DNA from: JAYZDP01 sp036337765
GTDB taxonomy: Bacteria > Acidobacteriota > Thermoanaerobaculia > Multivoradales > Multivoraceae
NCBI GenBank assembly: GCA_036337765.1
Contig: JAYZDP010000228.1
Location: 1 to 17,931 of the forward strand
DNA: 17,931 bases
Direction of reading: 5' to 3'
Part shown: one piece after another, positions 1 to 9,581 of the stretch
How the letters are laid out: each line of letters starts with the position of its first letter
Position numbering within the stretch: the first letter of the stretch is position 1
The notes under the pieces: model-generated
What the model was told of the DNA's origin: nothing
The model's input: the letters and a program-made list of their open reading frames with translations, nothing else
The model's database searches: none
Translations under genes and position numbers: made by a program

Positions 1-467
1 TAGTCGTGCAGGGCGTTTTCCAACGCCACTTCCATCTGCCGCAGCTTCTCTTCGGGGATGAGCTCTGCCTCGAAGAGCTGACGGCGTCGCTCGAGCTCGG
101 CCCGCGCTGTGTCGAGTGCCCGTTGCGTCGCTTCGATACGCGACGCGAGGCGGGTGTCCTCGCCGGTGACCTCGCCGATCAGCTGGCCGCGCTTGACGGT
201 GTCGCCCTCCGCCAGGCGTCGTCCGTTGGCGTCACGCGCGATGAGCAGGCTGCCGGGCGTCTCGATCTGGAGCGTCACCACCTCGCGTGCGCGCAGGGTT
301 CCTGTGGTGACGATCAGGTCCTCGACGTCGCCGGTCTCGATGTCGGCGACCTCCACCGGGATGCGGAACTCGACCTCGTTGGTGTCTGCGGTCGGGCCGC
401 AGGCCCAGACCCCCGCGGCCAGGGCGATGACAGCGCCGCCCCTCGTGAATCGTTGTGTGAGTTTCAT
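1..467 (-). CDS. HlyD/MFP-family efflux adaptor lipoprotein, 3' part missing
   Basis: This is the N-terminal 155 residues of a periplasmic adaptor (membrane fusion protein) of the HlyD/MacA/RND type; the gene runs off the left edge. The start is ATG at 467, overlapping the TGA of the permease by 4 bp (ATGA), which implies translational coupling. The N-terminus has a basic stretch, a hydrophobic segment and a possible lipobox with Cys23 (V-W-A-C), so inner-membrane lipidation is likely, although Trp in the lipobox is unusual. Next come a biotinyl-lipoyl-like half with an 'EVVTLQIETPGSL' type strand, a 'VKRGQLIGEV' segment typical of HlyD barrel domains, and the first arm of an alpha-helical hairpin rich in Arg, Glu and Leu. 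Proteins of this kind bridge an ABC or RND pump to an outer-membrane channel. With the ATPase and permease immediately upstream, this looks like the third component of the same exporter. The substrate is unknown. Confidence 0.88.
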   Translation of the reverse strand, partial: MKLTQRFTRGGAVIALAAGVWACGPTADTNEVEFRIPVEVADIETGDVEDLIVTTGTLRAREVVTLQIETPGSLLIARDANGRRLAEGDTVKRGQLIGEVTGEDTRLASRIEATQRALDTARAELERRRQLFEAELIPEEKLRQMEVALENALHD

Positions 468-3400
468 TGCGCGCTTACCGGCAGCCAGCGGATCGCGTCG
501 GCGATCACCGTTCGGCCCGAGGTTTCGTTGGAGACGACCACTCGCACGTCTCTAGAAGAGACGTCGAACTCGCCCAAACGATTCCATCCGGGTTCGGCAA
601 TCGAGCCGTCGAACTCGATCTCTCGCGCGTCGGAGCCGATCTCGACCTGCATGTCATAGGAGCCTTGACTGCCGCCCATCCCCCACGCCGCTTCCAGGCG
701 AATGCCGGAGCCGCTGGCAGTGCGGCTGCGCGAGCTCAGTGTCGGCATGTGGTACTCGAGGCGCCAGCGGCCGGTGGACGGAAGCTCAGCGGCGAAGATG
801 GCCTTCTTGTCGCCCTCGCCGGCTCGTGCGAGCGCGATAGTGCGGCGATACTTGCCGAAGCCCGTGGCCAACTCGCGGCGGTTCCACTCGCGAGGCGGCG
901 GACCGAACTCGGTGTACTCGGGCAGGCCCTGATCGAGGTCGGTCTCGGCGGAGAAGAGCCCGCCGAACGGGCCGCCCTCGCTGGCCCGGTCGGAACCGTC
1001 GAGCCGGACGCTGCCCTCCGAGGCGACGGTGTGAACCGAGAAGCCCGGGTCGAGATCGTCAACCACGATCGCTTCACCGTGGCTCGGCAGCCAGCTGCTC
1101 GGCCGGTGACCGAGGAAGGGCTCTTCTCGTGACTGCCCCTCTTCGTCGACGGTCGGGAGGTCGAGACGCATCTGCTGTCGGTTCAGCGACAGGTACGGTC
1201 GCAGCCACAGCTCCAACGGCGGGGCGGAGCTCAGCAGACCGACCTCGATCGAGCTGTGGCCCTCGATGCGGATCGGGTCGCTGCGCTCCCAGTCGGCATC
1301 GTCGTTCTCGTCATCGGTTCGGTAGCGCATCGTCAATAGCCCATGGGTCGCTTCGTCATTGCGCACGTGAAGGCGGGTCTGGTAGCGAGGGCGCCCCTGG
1401 TCGTCGTCGGTCAGCCGGACGGTCTCGACCGGCGAAGGCATGAATCCCGGCAGAGTTGCGTCGTTGAGCCAGTCCCCCACGAGGGTCTCGAGGTCGGCGT
1501 CGATCTCGGTAGCGATGGCCTCGAGGTCGGCTGCCGTGTAGTTGCCGTCCCGATGCCGGCGCAGCAGCTCGGCGAGAAGCTGCCCGGTCTTGTCGCGGCC
1601 TAGGCCGTCGAGAATCGACTCGGCGATCGCCCTGCCCTTGAGTGCGAGGACGTTGACCGCCTGTTTGGGGTCACGGTCGACCTCGAGCTTGGCTAGGGGG
1701 CTGCCCAGCGCTCGGTCCCACACGGAAGGCCTGTCGGCGGCGGCGCTCAGCACTGCGTCGGCGATCTCGTCGGTACGGCCGCTGATCATGTTGATGATGG
1801 TCGAGCCGATGATGAAGCCCATCTGGGAATCGAAGATGTGCGCAGAGAAGAATCCGCCACTGCGGTGCAGGAGCTGATTGGTGAGCTCGTCGATGACGTA
1901 GTCGAGGGCGACGGCGCCCTCGCCTTTGGCGCCCGTCTGGTAGAGCACGAAGTTGCGGGTCACCCCGAGAAAGGGGTTGCCGCCGCTGAAGTCGTTGACG
2001 AAGAAGTTCTCGAGTGCGTCGACCTTGGCGGCCGCGATACCGCCCTCGCGGTTCTGAAGGGTGTCCGCGTTGTTGAGAAACGGGAACTCGAAGCGGGAGG
2101 TGGGAAAGCTGTGCTCGCGTAGCAGCATGATGGCGGGCAGAGCCTGCACGGTGTCCATGCGCCAGTCACCGCCGAAGGAGCGCAGCTGCGCCGGGATCTC
2201 GACGACGGTGAGCCCGTCGTAGGGATAGGGAATGCCGATCTTTTGGGCCTCCGAGAAGATCTCGTCGATGCGCTCGAGAAGCGCACCCTTGGCATCGGCG
2301 AAGAACTCGACGTTGCGCAGGTGCTTTCGGTGGATCAGAAGCTCGAGCTCGACGCCGGCCACCTCCGCCACCCGGCTCTCGAAGCGCGCGGCGACGAGGG
2401 CGACGTCGGGCACCTGAGCCGGAGGTCGAAATCGGAAGCTCGCGCCTTCGCTATTGCCGCTGTTGTGGCGCTTGCCCGGGCCCGCCACCAGCCAGCCCGA
2501 CGGTACATCGACCTCGAGGTCGAGCTCGAAAAAGTCTGCGGGGCGCCGCGAGGAGTCGTCGCTGGGTACACTCGTGCCGGGTCGCGGCATCCAGCGCACG
2601 CCCGGCATCAAAGCCACGTAGGAGCTCTCGAAGATTGCAGGCTCGGTCCCGAGCAGCGCGATCTGCGCGTCGAACGTAGTACCACCCAGTAGATCCTTGG
2701 CGGTATCGAGGTAGGCGAACTCGGCGATCGGCTCGCCGCTGGCCTGAATCGAGAGATCGAGCATGGAGCCGGAGGGCAGGGGCTGCTGCAGGGCGATGGT
2801 GAGAAGTCCGAGCTCGTGCTCGAAGGCCGCCTTCGAGCCGCCGACGCGCAGACTCTCGATCTTCATCCCGGGATTGAGGGTGAAGAGCAGCTCGTCGAGG
2901 TTTTCGCCAACGTTTGCCGTGACGGTCATCTCGAGGTCGATGGTCAGTCGATCGCCGGGGTCGATCTCGACCCGACCGCGGACTCGCTGGAGGTCGGGTC
3001 GTGCTTCGTCCTGGCGCGCCTCGTGGGCGGCGGCCCACCGATCGTAGGTCTCCTTGTCGGCGCCCGCCCGCAACGCGAGCGACACGATGCCGGCGAAGCC
3101 GACCGCCGCGAGGGTCGCACCGATCGCTAGCCGGCGACCGCGTGAGCCACTGTCGGGGCGTGGGTGGAAGCCCGCGGCGAGGACGAGAAAGCCGGCGATG
3201 AGGAGCCACAGGCAGGCTCGTTGGACGGCGATCTCGGCGGTCATGAATTGGGGCAGCACGTCCGAGGCCAGCGCGCCAAAGCTCGCGAGCGTCGAAACGG
3301 ACGGCAAGAGGTACAGCGGGGTAAGGAGGAAGCTCCAAAGTTGCAGCCCGAGCAGAACGAAGGACACCACGGTCACCAGCAGGCGGTTGCGCAGGGTGAC

Positions 3401-3933
3401 CGCGAGCAGGATGACGACCGAGCACCAGAGCGCCAACGAGGTCAGCGCGTCGACGAACATGAAGGCGGCGAGTGAAACAGGCTGGACCGGTTCGAGCATG
3501 AAGAGCCCGAATAGCCTCGCCAGGGTGCCGATGGTCTGTAGCAGCACCGCGACGATCAGGACCGGGAGCCAGGCCATGAAGGTCAGGCCGATAGCTCGCC
3601 CTACAAGCAGCTCCAGGTTCGAGATCGGACGCGAGTCGAGCACCTCGGCCATGCGCTCGCGCTGATCGCGCGCCCGCACGTCGAAGGCGAGAAAGATGAT
3701 GCCGACGAGAAAGATCCCCAGCATGTAGATGCCGAAGGCCGAGATCAGAAAGCGCGGTCCCGCGGAGCCGATGGTGGCCGACTGCGACGAGAAGAGGCCG
3801 TGAATGACCCCGTAGTAGAGGTAGGCGAGGACGGTGATGAACACCGACAGCGCGGAGAAGATCCAGGTGCGCGCCAGGCGGCGCACCGAGCGCGTCTCCG
3901 CGATCGCGACTGCGAAGATCTTTTGGAATTGCA

Positions 3934-3934
<1 letters not shown>
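464..3934 (-). CDS. ABC-2 type permease fused to a degenerate M1-peptidase-like region and a C-terminal golvesin-like domain
   Basis: An 1156-residue protein with a GTG start at 3934 that shares one base with the ATPase stop (TAGTG). Residues 1 to about 290 hold about seven hydrophobic segments like those of ABC-2 permeases. The long extracytoplasmic remainder begins with a beta-rich part resembling the N-terminal domain of M1 aminopeptidases, as in known 'ABC permease/M1 family aminopeptidase' fusions. Where an HEXXH zinc site would be expected the sequence reads D682-E-L-T-N686 (1877-1891), so both zinc-binding histidines are absent and the domain is probably not a peptidase. Roughly residues 1020 to 1150 resemble the golvesin C-terminal / xanthan-lyase accessory fold: 'FGKYRRTIAL', a 'WRLEYHMP' strand, 'GWNRLGEFDV' and the terminal 'VIADAIRWLP'. 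The protein is the membrane partner of the ATPase at 3934-4884. It probably couples ATP hydrolysis to export or to work on an envelope substrate. The fold assignments rest on recognition by eye. Confidence 0.85.
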
Positions 3935-4884
<950 letters not shown>

Positions 4885-4903
4885 AAGATCTCCTTCATTA
4901 GAA

Positions 4904-4936
4904 CCCGCCAGGCGGCGTAACCCCGCCAGGCGGCGT
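4904..4936. repeat. Two tandem copies of a 15-bp palindrome-containing repeat upstream of the ABC operon
   Basis: CCCGCCAGGCGGCGT occurs at 4904-4918 and again at 4922-4936, a period of 18 bp. Each copy contains CCGCCAGGCGG (4905-4915 and 4923-4933), two perfect 5-bp arms around one central base. The pair lies 20-50 bp upstream of the GTG start of the ABC ATPase and downstream of a TATATC hexamer (minus strand, about 4951-4956) that could be a -10 element, though no good -35 is visible. Possible roles are a double operator for a dimeric repressor or a pair of small hairpins in the mRNA leader. No T-run follows, so it is not a standard intrinsic terminator. The function is inferred. Confidence 0.55.
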
Positions 4937-5000
4937 GAAGCCCCCTGCATTGATATACGCGCTCAAGCGTGAAGTGTTCGCGACGCCTTAAGCGAAATCG

Positions 5001-5582
5001 CTACGCCTTGTGGTGTCCTGGGGAGTGAGAGCAGCCCTTCCACTTCTGCCGCTCGACCTTGCCCGGCCGGCCAAGAACCTCGACCCGACCTTCCTTCGAG
5101 GTGAAGAATCCGAACAGTGTGCGGCCCTTGAGATCGGCGAAGAAAGCTGCCCCTGCGGCGAGGGGATCGCCAGGCTCCAACTCGTCGGCGATCTCGTTCA
5201 GGAGGGCTTCTTGCTGCCCATGCGAGAGGCTCAGAAATTCGCCGCCGTGAACCTGTGACGCGCGGCGTTCGATCCAGCCGAGGCCGCCGAGGAACTCGAG
5301 CTGCTCTTCTGGGTCGCCGAGCGAGACCGCCAGATCGATGTAGGCCGGCACCCCGGCGTCGAGTGCGCCCGGTGTGGCGGTGCGCGGCAGGATGAGGTCG
5401 CAGAGTCGATCGAGCAGCGCCGCCTGCTCGCCCGAGAGGATGCGCGGCGTCCAGTCGACGCCGTCCGCGGCGGCCTGCGCGACGGCCGGCCCTGGAAAGA
5501 GGGTCACGGCACCGGCCGCGGCCGTACCGGCGGTGAGGACGTGACGGCGTGTTACTGACGTGGATCTGGCTGGTTTTCTCAC
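5001..5582 (-). CDS. Gluconate 2-dehydrogenase subunit 3 family protein with Tat signal
   Basis: A 193-residue small subunit of a membrane- or periplasm-associated GMC-type dehydrogenase. The start is GTG at 5582, preceded by GAGGGGAG, and overlaps the TGA of the GMC gene by 4 bp (GTGA), so the two are translationally coupled. The N-terminus carries a twin-arginine motif (T11-R-R-H-V-L), then a hydrophobic Ala/Gly-rich stretch and 'GPAVAQA', a likely signal peptidase site. The mature part has 'LCDLILPRTATPGALDAGVPAYID', the hallmark of this family, here broken as LCDLILPRT and GALDAGVPAYID, and it ends in the expected W-K-G-C...PGH tail. In this family the subunit is co-exported with the FAD subunit, which itself lacks a signal, and electrons pass to a cytochrome. 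TAG is the stop. The frame stays open upstream through the GMC gene, but only as a shadow. Confidence 0.9.
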   Translation of the reverse strand: MRKPARSTSVTRRHVLTAGTAAAGAVTLFPGPAVAQAAADGVDWTPRILSGEQAALLDRLCDLILPRTATPGALDAGVPAYIDLAVSLGDPEEQLEFLGGLGWIERRASQVHGGEFLSLSHGQQEALLNEIADELEPGDPLAAGAAFFADLKGRTLFGFFTSKEGRVEVLGRPGKVERQKWKGCSHSPGHHKA

Positions 5583-7258
5583 GACAGCTCCCCTCGCTTG
5601 AACTGCTCGACCAGATACTCGCTCGAGCGCAACGCCAGAGACATCATGGTCAGGGTCGGATTGACGCAGCCGACGGTCGGATAGCAGGCGCCGTCCATCA
5701 CCAAGAGGTTCTAGACCTCCCAAGACTGCTGGTATTGGTTGAGATACGACGTTTTGGCGTCGGCGCCCATACGGGCGGTGCCGACCTCGTGGATGCCGGA
5801 GCCCATCGGCGCCGGGTTGCCGCGCACGGCGATCTCCTCGCAGCCCATCTCTTCGAGGATCCCCTGACCCCGCTCGAGAATGTCGTCGACCATCGCGTAC
5901 TCGTTGTCGCCGAGCGTGCACTCCATGCGTAGCACCGGCATGCCCCACTTGTCGACGGTCTCCTTGTCGAGAGTCACCCGGTTTTGTTTGCGCGGCAGAA
6001 TCTCGCCGAACCCCGACAGGTTGACGGTCGACAGCGTGTCGTCGGAGATCGAGTCCTTGAAGGCGGCGCCGAAGCCAGCCTTCTGGTAAGCGTGCTCCCA
6101 GGTGGTGAGACCCTCGCCGCCCTGATATCCGTAGCCACGAATGAAGCCTTTGCGGTGTGTCGCCGGATCCTTGAGGTTCTGAAACCGTGGCACGTAGACC
6201 CCGTTGGGGCGGTTCGCGTCCTCCCGGCGAGCGCCGGCGCGCCCCGGCAGCCGGCCGCGCACGCCGGTAGCGTAGATGTGATCCATCACGTACCGGCCCA
6301 AGACGTCCGACGAGTTGGCCAGTCCCCCCTCGGCGGAGTTGAGCAAGATCCGCGTAGAGGCCAGCGTCGATGCGCAGAGCACCACCACCTTCGCTTCGGC
6401 CTCCCTCGCCGAGTCGGTGTTCTTGTCGAAGTAGTTGACACCCCTGGCGCGGTTCTCGCCGTCGAGCTGGACGCGCGCGACCAGGGCGTCGGGCACCAGC
6501 GTGAAGTGACCGGTTTCGGCACAGTCGACGAGCGTCGTATGGGGTGAATTGAAGTAGGAGTGCGTGCGGCAGCCGTAGTGGCAGGGCCCGCAGTAGTGGC
6601 ACGCAGCGCGGCCCTTGCGACCCTTGGTGAGAACCGCCGTGCGCCCGATGGTCATCGGAATGTTGAACTTGTCGGCCAGCAGCTCTTTGAGCATCACTTC
6701 ACCGCAGCGCATCGCCATCGGTGGCAGGAACTCGCCGTCCGGAAGGATCTCGAGGCCTTCCTTCTTTCCCGACACGCCGACGTAGCGCTCAACGCGGCTG
6801 TAGTAGGGCGCGATGTCGGCGTAGCTCAGCGGCCAGTCCTGGCCGTAGCCGTCGCGGCTCGCCGCCTTGAAGTCGTAGTCACTCATCCGATACGACTGGC
6901 GAGCCCACATGATGGAGCGCCCCCCGACCACGTTGCCCTGGATCCAGTTGAAGGGCTTGCCGGGAGCCTCAGTGTAGGGATTGTCGATGTCGTCGATGAA
7001 GTAGTCGGCGTTGATTTCGGTACATGCGTAGCAGTAGGACTGCCGGGGCCGACGTTGGAGGAGCTCGTTGCGGGGATCGGGGCGACCACGCAGCGCCAAA
7101 TCGTGCGGCAGCGTGTGCTCTCGGTAGTCGTTGTCCTCGTCGAACGAGCGGCCCGCCTCGAGCATGAGCACATCCATGCCCGCCTCGGTCATCACCTTGG
7201 CGGCCCAACCGCCGGTAGCTCCCGAGCCCACGACGATCGCGTCGTATACCTTTGCCAT
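5579..7258 (-). CDS. GMC-family FAD oxidoreductase, interrupted by in-frame TAG at codon 516
   Basis: Large subunit of a gluconate/sorbitol-dehydrogenase-like alcohol or sugar oxidoreductase. The start is ATG at 7258, with AGGAGA just upstream. The N-terminal Rossmann motif is MAKVYDAIVVGSGATGG (G11-S-G-A-T-G16), followed by 'LMLEAG'. A cysteine cluster C220-H-Y-C-G-P-C-H-Y-G-C230 is present, as in this GMC subfamily. The catalytic histidine is H490 in GSGIHEVGTARMG. At 5711-5713 a TAG follows 'SWEV'. The same frame then continues with N-L-L-V-M-D-G and V-N-P-T-L-T-M-M, holding catalytic Asn533, and ends at a TGA (5579-5581) that overlaps the small-subunit start. The last 43 codons are therefore conserved in sequence, and a product ending at TAG would lack the second active-site residue. 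A Lys is usual at this place, to my recollection. The options are nonsense mutation, sequence error or readthrough. Confidence 0.9.
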
Positions 7259-7493
7259 GCGAAGTCTCCTGGTCTGGTGCCGAGGGCCCAGATTGTGCCA
7301 CGACTCGTCGAAATCCTCGCTCATCTCCAACCCTCCGACCCGGGTCTGTCAGAGTGTTGGGTCCTTGGTTGTTGGCTTGGCGGAGTATCCTCGGCGGGTG
7401 GAAGTCTCACCTGGGTTCTCCACGGTTGCCCGGAATCCGTTTTCTCTCTCATGGTGGGTTCAGCCTCGAGGTCTACACACGAGCGAGCGAGCG

Positions 7494-8012
7494 ATGATTC
7501 TGAGGGTGATCACAGCGGCAGTCTTCGTGTCGTTCGTCGCTGCTGGCGCCGCGCCGGCTCAGACTTTCCATCAGCGAGACGCGCTGATCGGCCATGAGTC
7601 GTTTGCGATCCAGATCGTCGGCCTGGGCGACGGCGAGATGGCGCAGAAGCTAGGTATCGACGGCGGGGCCCTTCACGGAGAGGTGATTCGCCGTGCCACG
7701 GCGGCCGGGGTGAAGGTCGAAGATCTCGCCGACGACGGCGCCAGGGCGCAGCTCGAGATCAAAGTAATTCTCGCCTTCCACGAGAGTGTCGAGCTTGCGA
7801 TCTGGTCGACCGAGGCAGCCGTGAAGCAGGCCTTCGTCGACCCGAATGGCCGCTTCCTCTACGCGGCTACGTGGAGCTCAGGGGGTTACGTCGGGGCCGC
7901 CGTCCTCGCCAGGGCTCGTGAGGAGATCGAAAGCTCGGTCTACAGCCAACTCGAGAAGTTCCTGGCGGACCATCAGACCTCACGCAGGTCCGGACGCGAA
8001 AACCCCGAGTAA
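7494..8012 (+). CDS. Small exported protein of unknown function
   Basis: A 172-residue protein with a clear Sec signal peptide: M-I-L-R then a hydrophobic run to A20-P-A22, with cleavage likely before Q23. The signal peptide fixes the start at ATG 7494, since no convincing Shine-Dalgarno is present (the DNA before it is a short GAGC repeat). The mature part alternates strands and helices: a hydrophobic IQIVGL strand, an 'LHGEVIRRATAAGVKV' helix, an 'ARAQLEIKVIL' strand and, near the end, 'LYAATWSSGGYVG' followed by an amphipathic helix 'EEIESSVYSQLEKFLAD'. This layout matches small periplasmic hypothetical proteins I have seen in Acidobacteriota-like genomes, but I cannot name a family. It is transcribed divergently from the GMC gene and convergently to the Nramp-like gene. 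It ends in TAA. Confidence 0.8.
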   Translation: MILRVITAAVFVSFVAAGAAPAQTFHQRDALIGHESFAIQIVGLGDGEMAQKLGIDGGALHGEVIRRATAAGVKVEDLADDGARAQLEIKVILAFHESVELAIWSTEAAVKQAFVDPNGRFLYAATWSSGGYVGAAVLARAREEIESSVYSQLEKFLADHQTSRRSGRENPE

Positions 8013-8066
8013 GGTACAGGTCCGTCCTCCCAATCTGTTCGGGCTAGAGTCGCGACAGTCTTGGAT

Positions 8067-9449
8067 CTAGCCTCCGAACAAGGTGACGTTGAACACCCTG
8101 GCGAGAATGAGTACCACCGTCATCGCGGTGAAGACGGCCAGGCTTGCCCAAGAGAAGACGGCGGCGAGCCGTGACGGGTAGAACTCACTCGAGCGTGGAA
8201 TCACCGTGAAGCAGTAGTAGAGGTTGAGAAAGAAGATCACCGGCGCGATGAAGAAGGCCAGTGCCGAGGCGACCAGGACCAGCCACACCGGTCTGGGGGC
8301 GCCGGCCGCGATCGCGACCGCGGTCACGAGAGAGAAGATCAACGTGGCCCGGTAGATGTTGTACTACGAGGCCCAGTTGCGGCGACTCTCGGGGCTGATC
8401 TCGGCGCGGTCGAGGCCCGGCATGCTGGCGGTCGAGGAGAAGAGGCCGCGGCAGCACGCGCCGACGACGCGAGGCCAGCCGTCGAAGTAGTTGAAGGCCG
8501 TGGAAAAGGTGGCAGCGAAGGCGCCGAGGAGAAAGACGGCCATCATCCAGGGCCCGGCCGCCTCGGTGAAGATCCCGCCGATCTCGCCCATGACCGCGTT
8601 TCCGGACACGTCGCTCGGATAGAGATGTACTGCGGCGAGGAGCAGGAAGAGGCATGCGAGGAGAAACGAGATGAAGTGACCGATCCGAAAGTCCCACAGC
8701 GCGATGGTCAGCCAGCGACGGCAGTACTCCCGCGCCCCGGCGGGCAGCCGCGAGTGGTCGACCGCCAAGGCTTGTTTCGGCGAGGTTCGCGCCTCGAATC
8801 GTGGCGCCAGGCCGTCGCTCTCGACGGCGGGGCGCAGATAGCCGAGGCCGACCTTGCGAGCCTTGCCCCATTCCGAGGCCTGAAGGGAGACGTCGATGCC
8901 GGTCGGCAGCAGACCGAGAAAGGCCGCCAGGATCAGCCACGAGCCATCGGGGATGTCGGGAATGAAGAAGTGGCGAAGGGCCGATCCGGGAGCGGGTTCT
9001 AGCACGTAGATGCCGAGCCCCGAGACGACGAGCACGCCGGCGAGGATCTTGGTCACCGTCTCCATGATCGAGTAGCGGCCGCCGAGGTGGACGGCTACCG
9101 ACACTACGCCGAGGCTAAGCGCGAGCCAGGCCAATGGCACTTCGACCCCGAAGAGAGCCGAGATGGCGTAGTAGAGGACCGCCGCCGCGGCGACCAGCCG
9201 CCCTGCTTGACCGACGACACACTGGACGAGCGTCGTGACCAGTACATAGATCAGCGGCCACGAGCGCGGCGCGGTGGCGTACGCGTCGAGCAGACTGTGC
9301 CCCGTGGCGTGCGTAAAGCGGAACGCCATCTCGAAGCCGGAGTACTTGAAGATGTACGCCAGCGGGATGCACCACAGCAGCGCGTACCCAAAGCGACCGC
9401 CCGCCGCCGGCGCGGTCACCAGATGGCTAGTGCCGATGCCGGTCATCAT
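8067..9449 (-). CDS. Nramp-like membrane transporter, interrupted by in-frame TAG at codon 362
   Basis: Polytopic membrane protein of the Nramp/LeuT-fold group. It opens with GPGLILMMTGIGTSHLVTAP, where the first part of helix 1 lies before ATG 9449. It has about 11 hydrophobic segments and ends near 'ILARVFNVTLFGG' at TAG 8067-8069. Helix 1 reads G-T-S-H where true Mn/Fe Nramps have D-P-G-N. The helix 6 region reads 'GLLPTGIDVSLQASEW' instead of A/M-P-H, so classical metal coordination is missing and the substrate is uncertain. TAG at 8364-8366 follows 'RRNWAS', and the same frame continues with Y-N-I-Y-R-A-T-L-I and 90 more conserved-looking codons including the last membrane segments. The frame is also open upstream from 9449 to the TAG of the luciferase-like gene at 9582 without any ATG, GTG or TTG, although homologous sequence (SLIGSFGPGL) begins there. 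Confidence 0.82.
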
Positions 9450-9581
9450 CAGGATGAGGCCCGGCCCGAACGAGCCGATGAGGCTGCGCGGTTTCAGCGA
9501 CGGGGTCTCGACCCTCTCGAGCGCCTCCTCGATCGCCGGAGTCGCGCTCTTCGCTGTGGCTTCCGGTTCCGTGAGGCGCTC

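Noticed and set aside
4885..4950. Upstream ATG start for the ABC ATPase at 4950
   Set aside because: It would translate the palindromic repeats into an Arg-rich leader absent from the family. GTG at 4884 has GGAG at proper spacing.
5583..6602. Long open frame on the minus strand upstream of the subunit-3 gene
   Set aside because: It is Arg-rich sequence without domains, antiphase to the conserved GMC gene; only the part from 5582 downward is real.
7259..7330. Earlier start of the GMC gene at 7330
   Set aside because: The conserved N-terminus begins at 7258 with AGGAGA just before it; the extra 24 residues are not family-like.
6560..7597. Plus-strand frame of 345 codons opposite the GMC gene
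   Set aside because: Shadow of the GMC gene; no domain and no ribosome binding site.
8013..8066. Intrinsic terminator between the convergent exported-protein and Nramp-like genes
   Set aside because: I could not find a stable stem with a T-run in this short gap.
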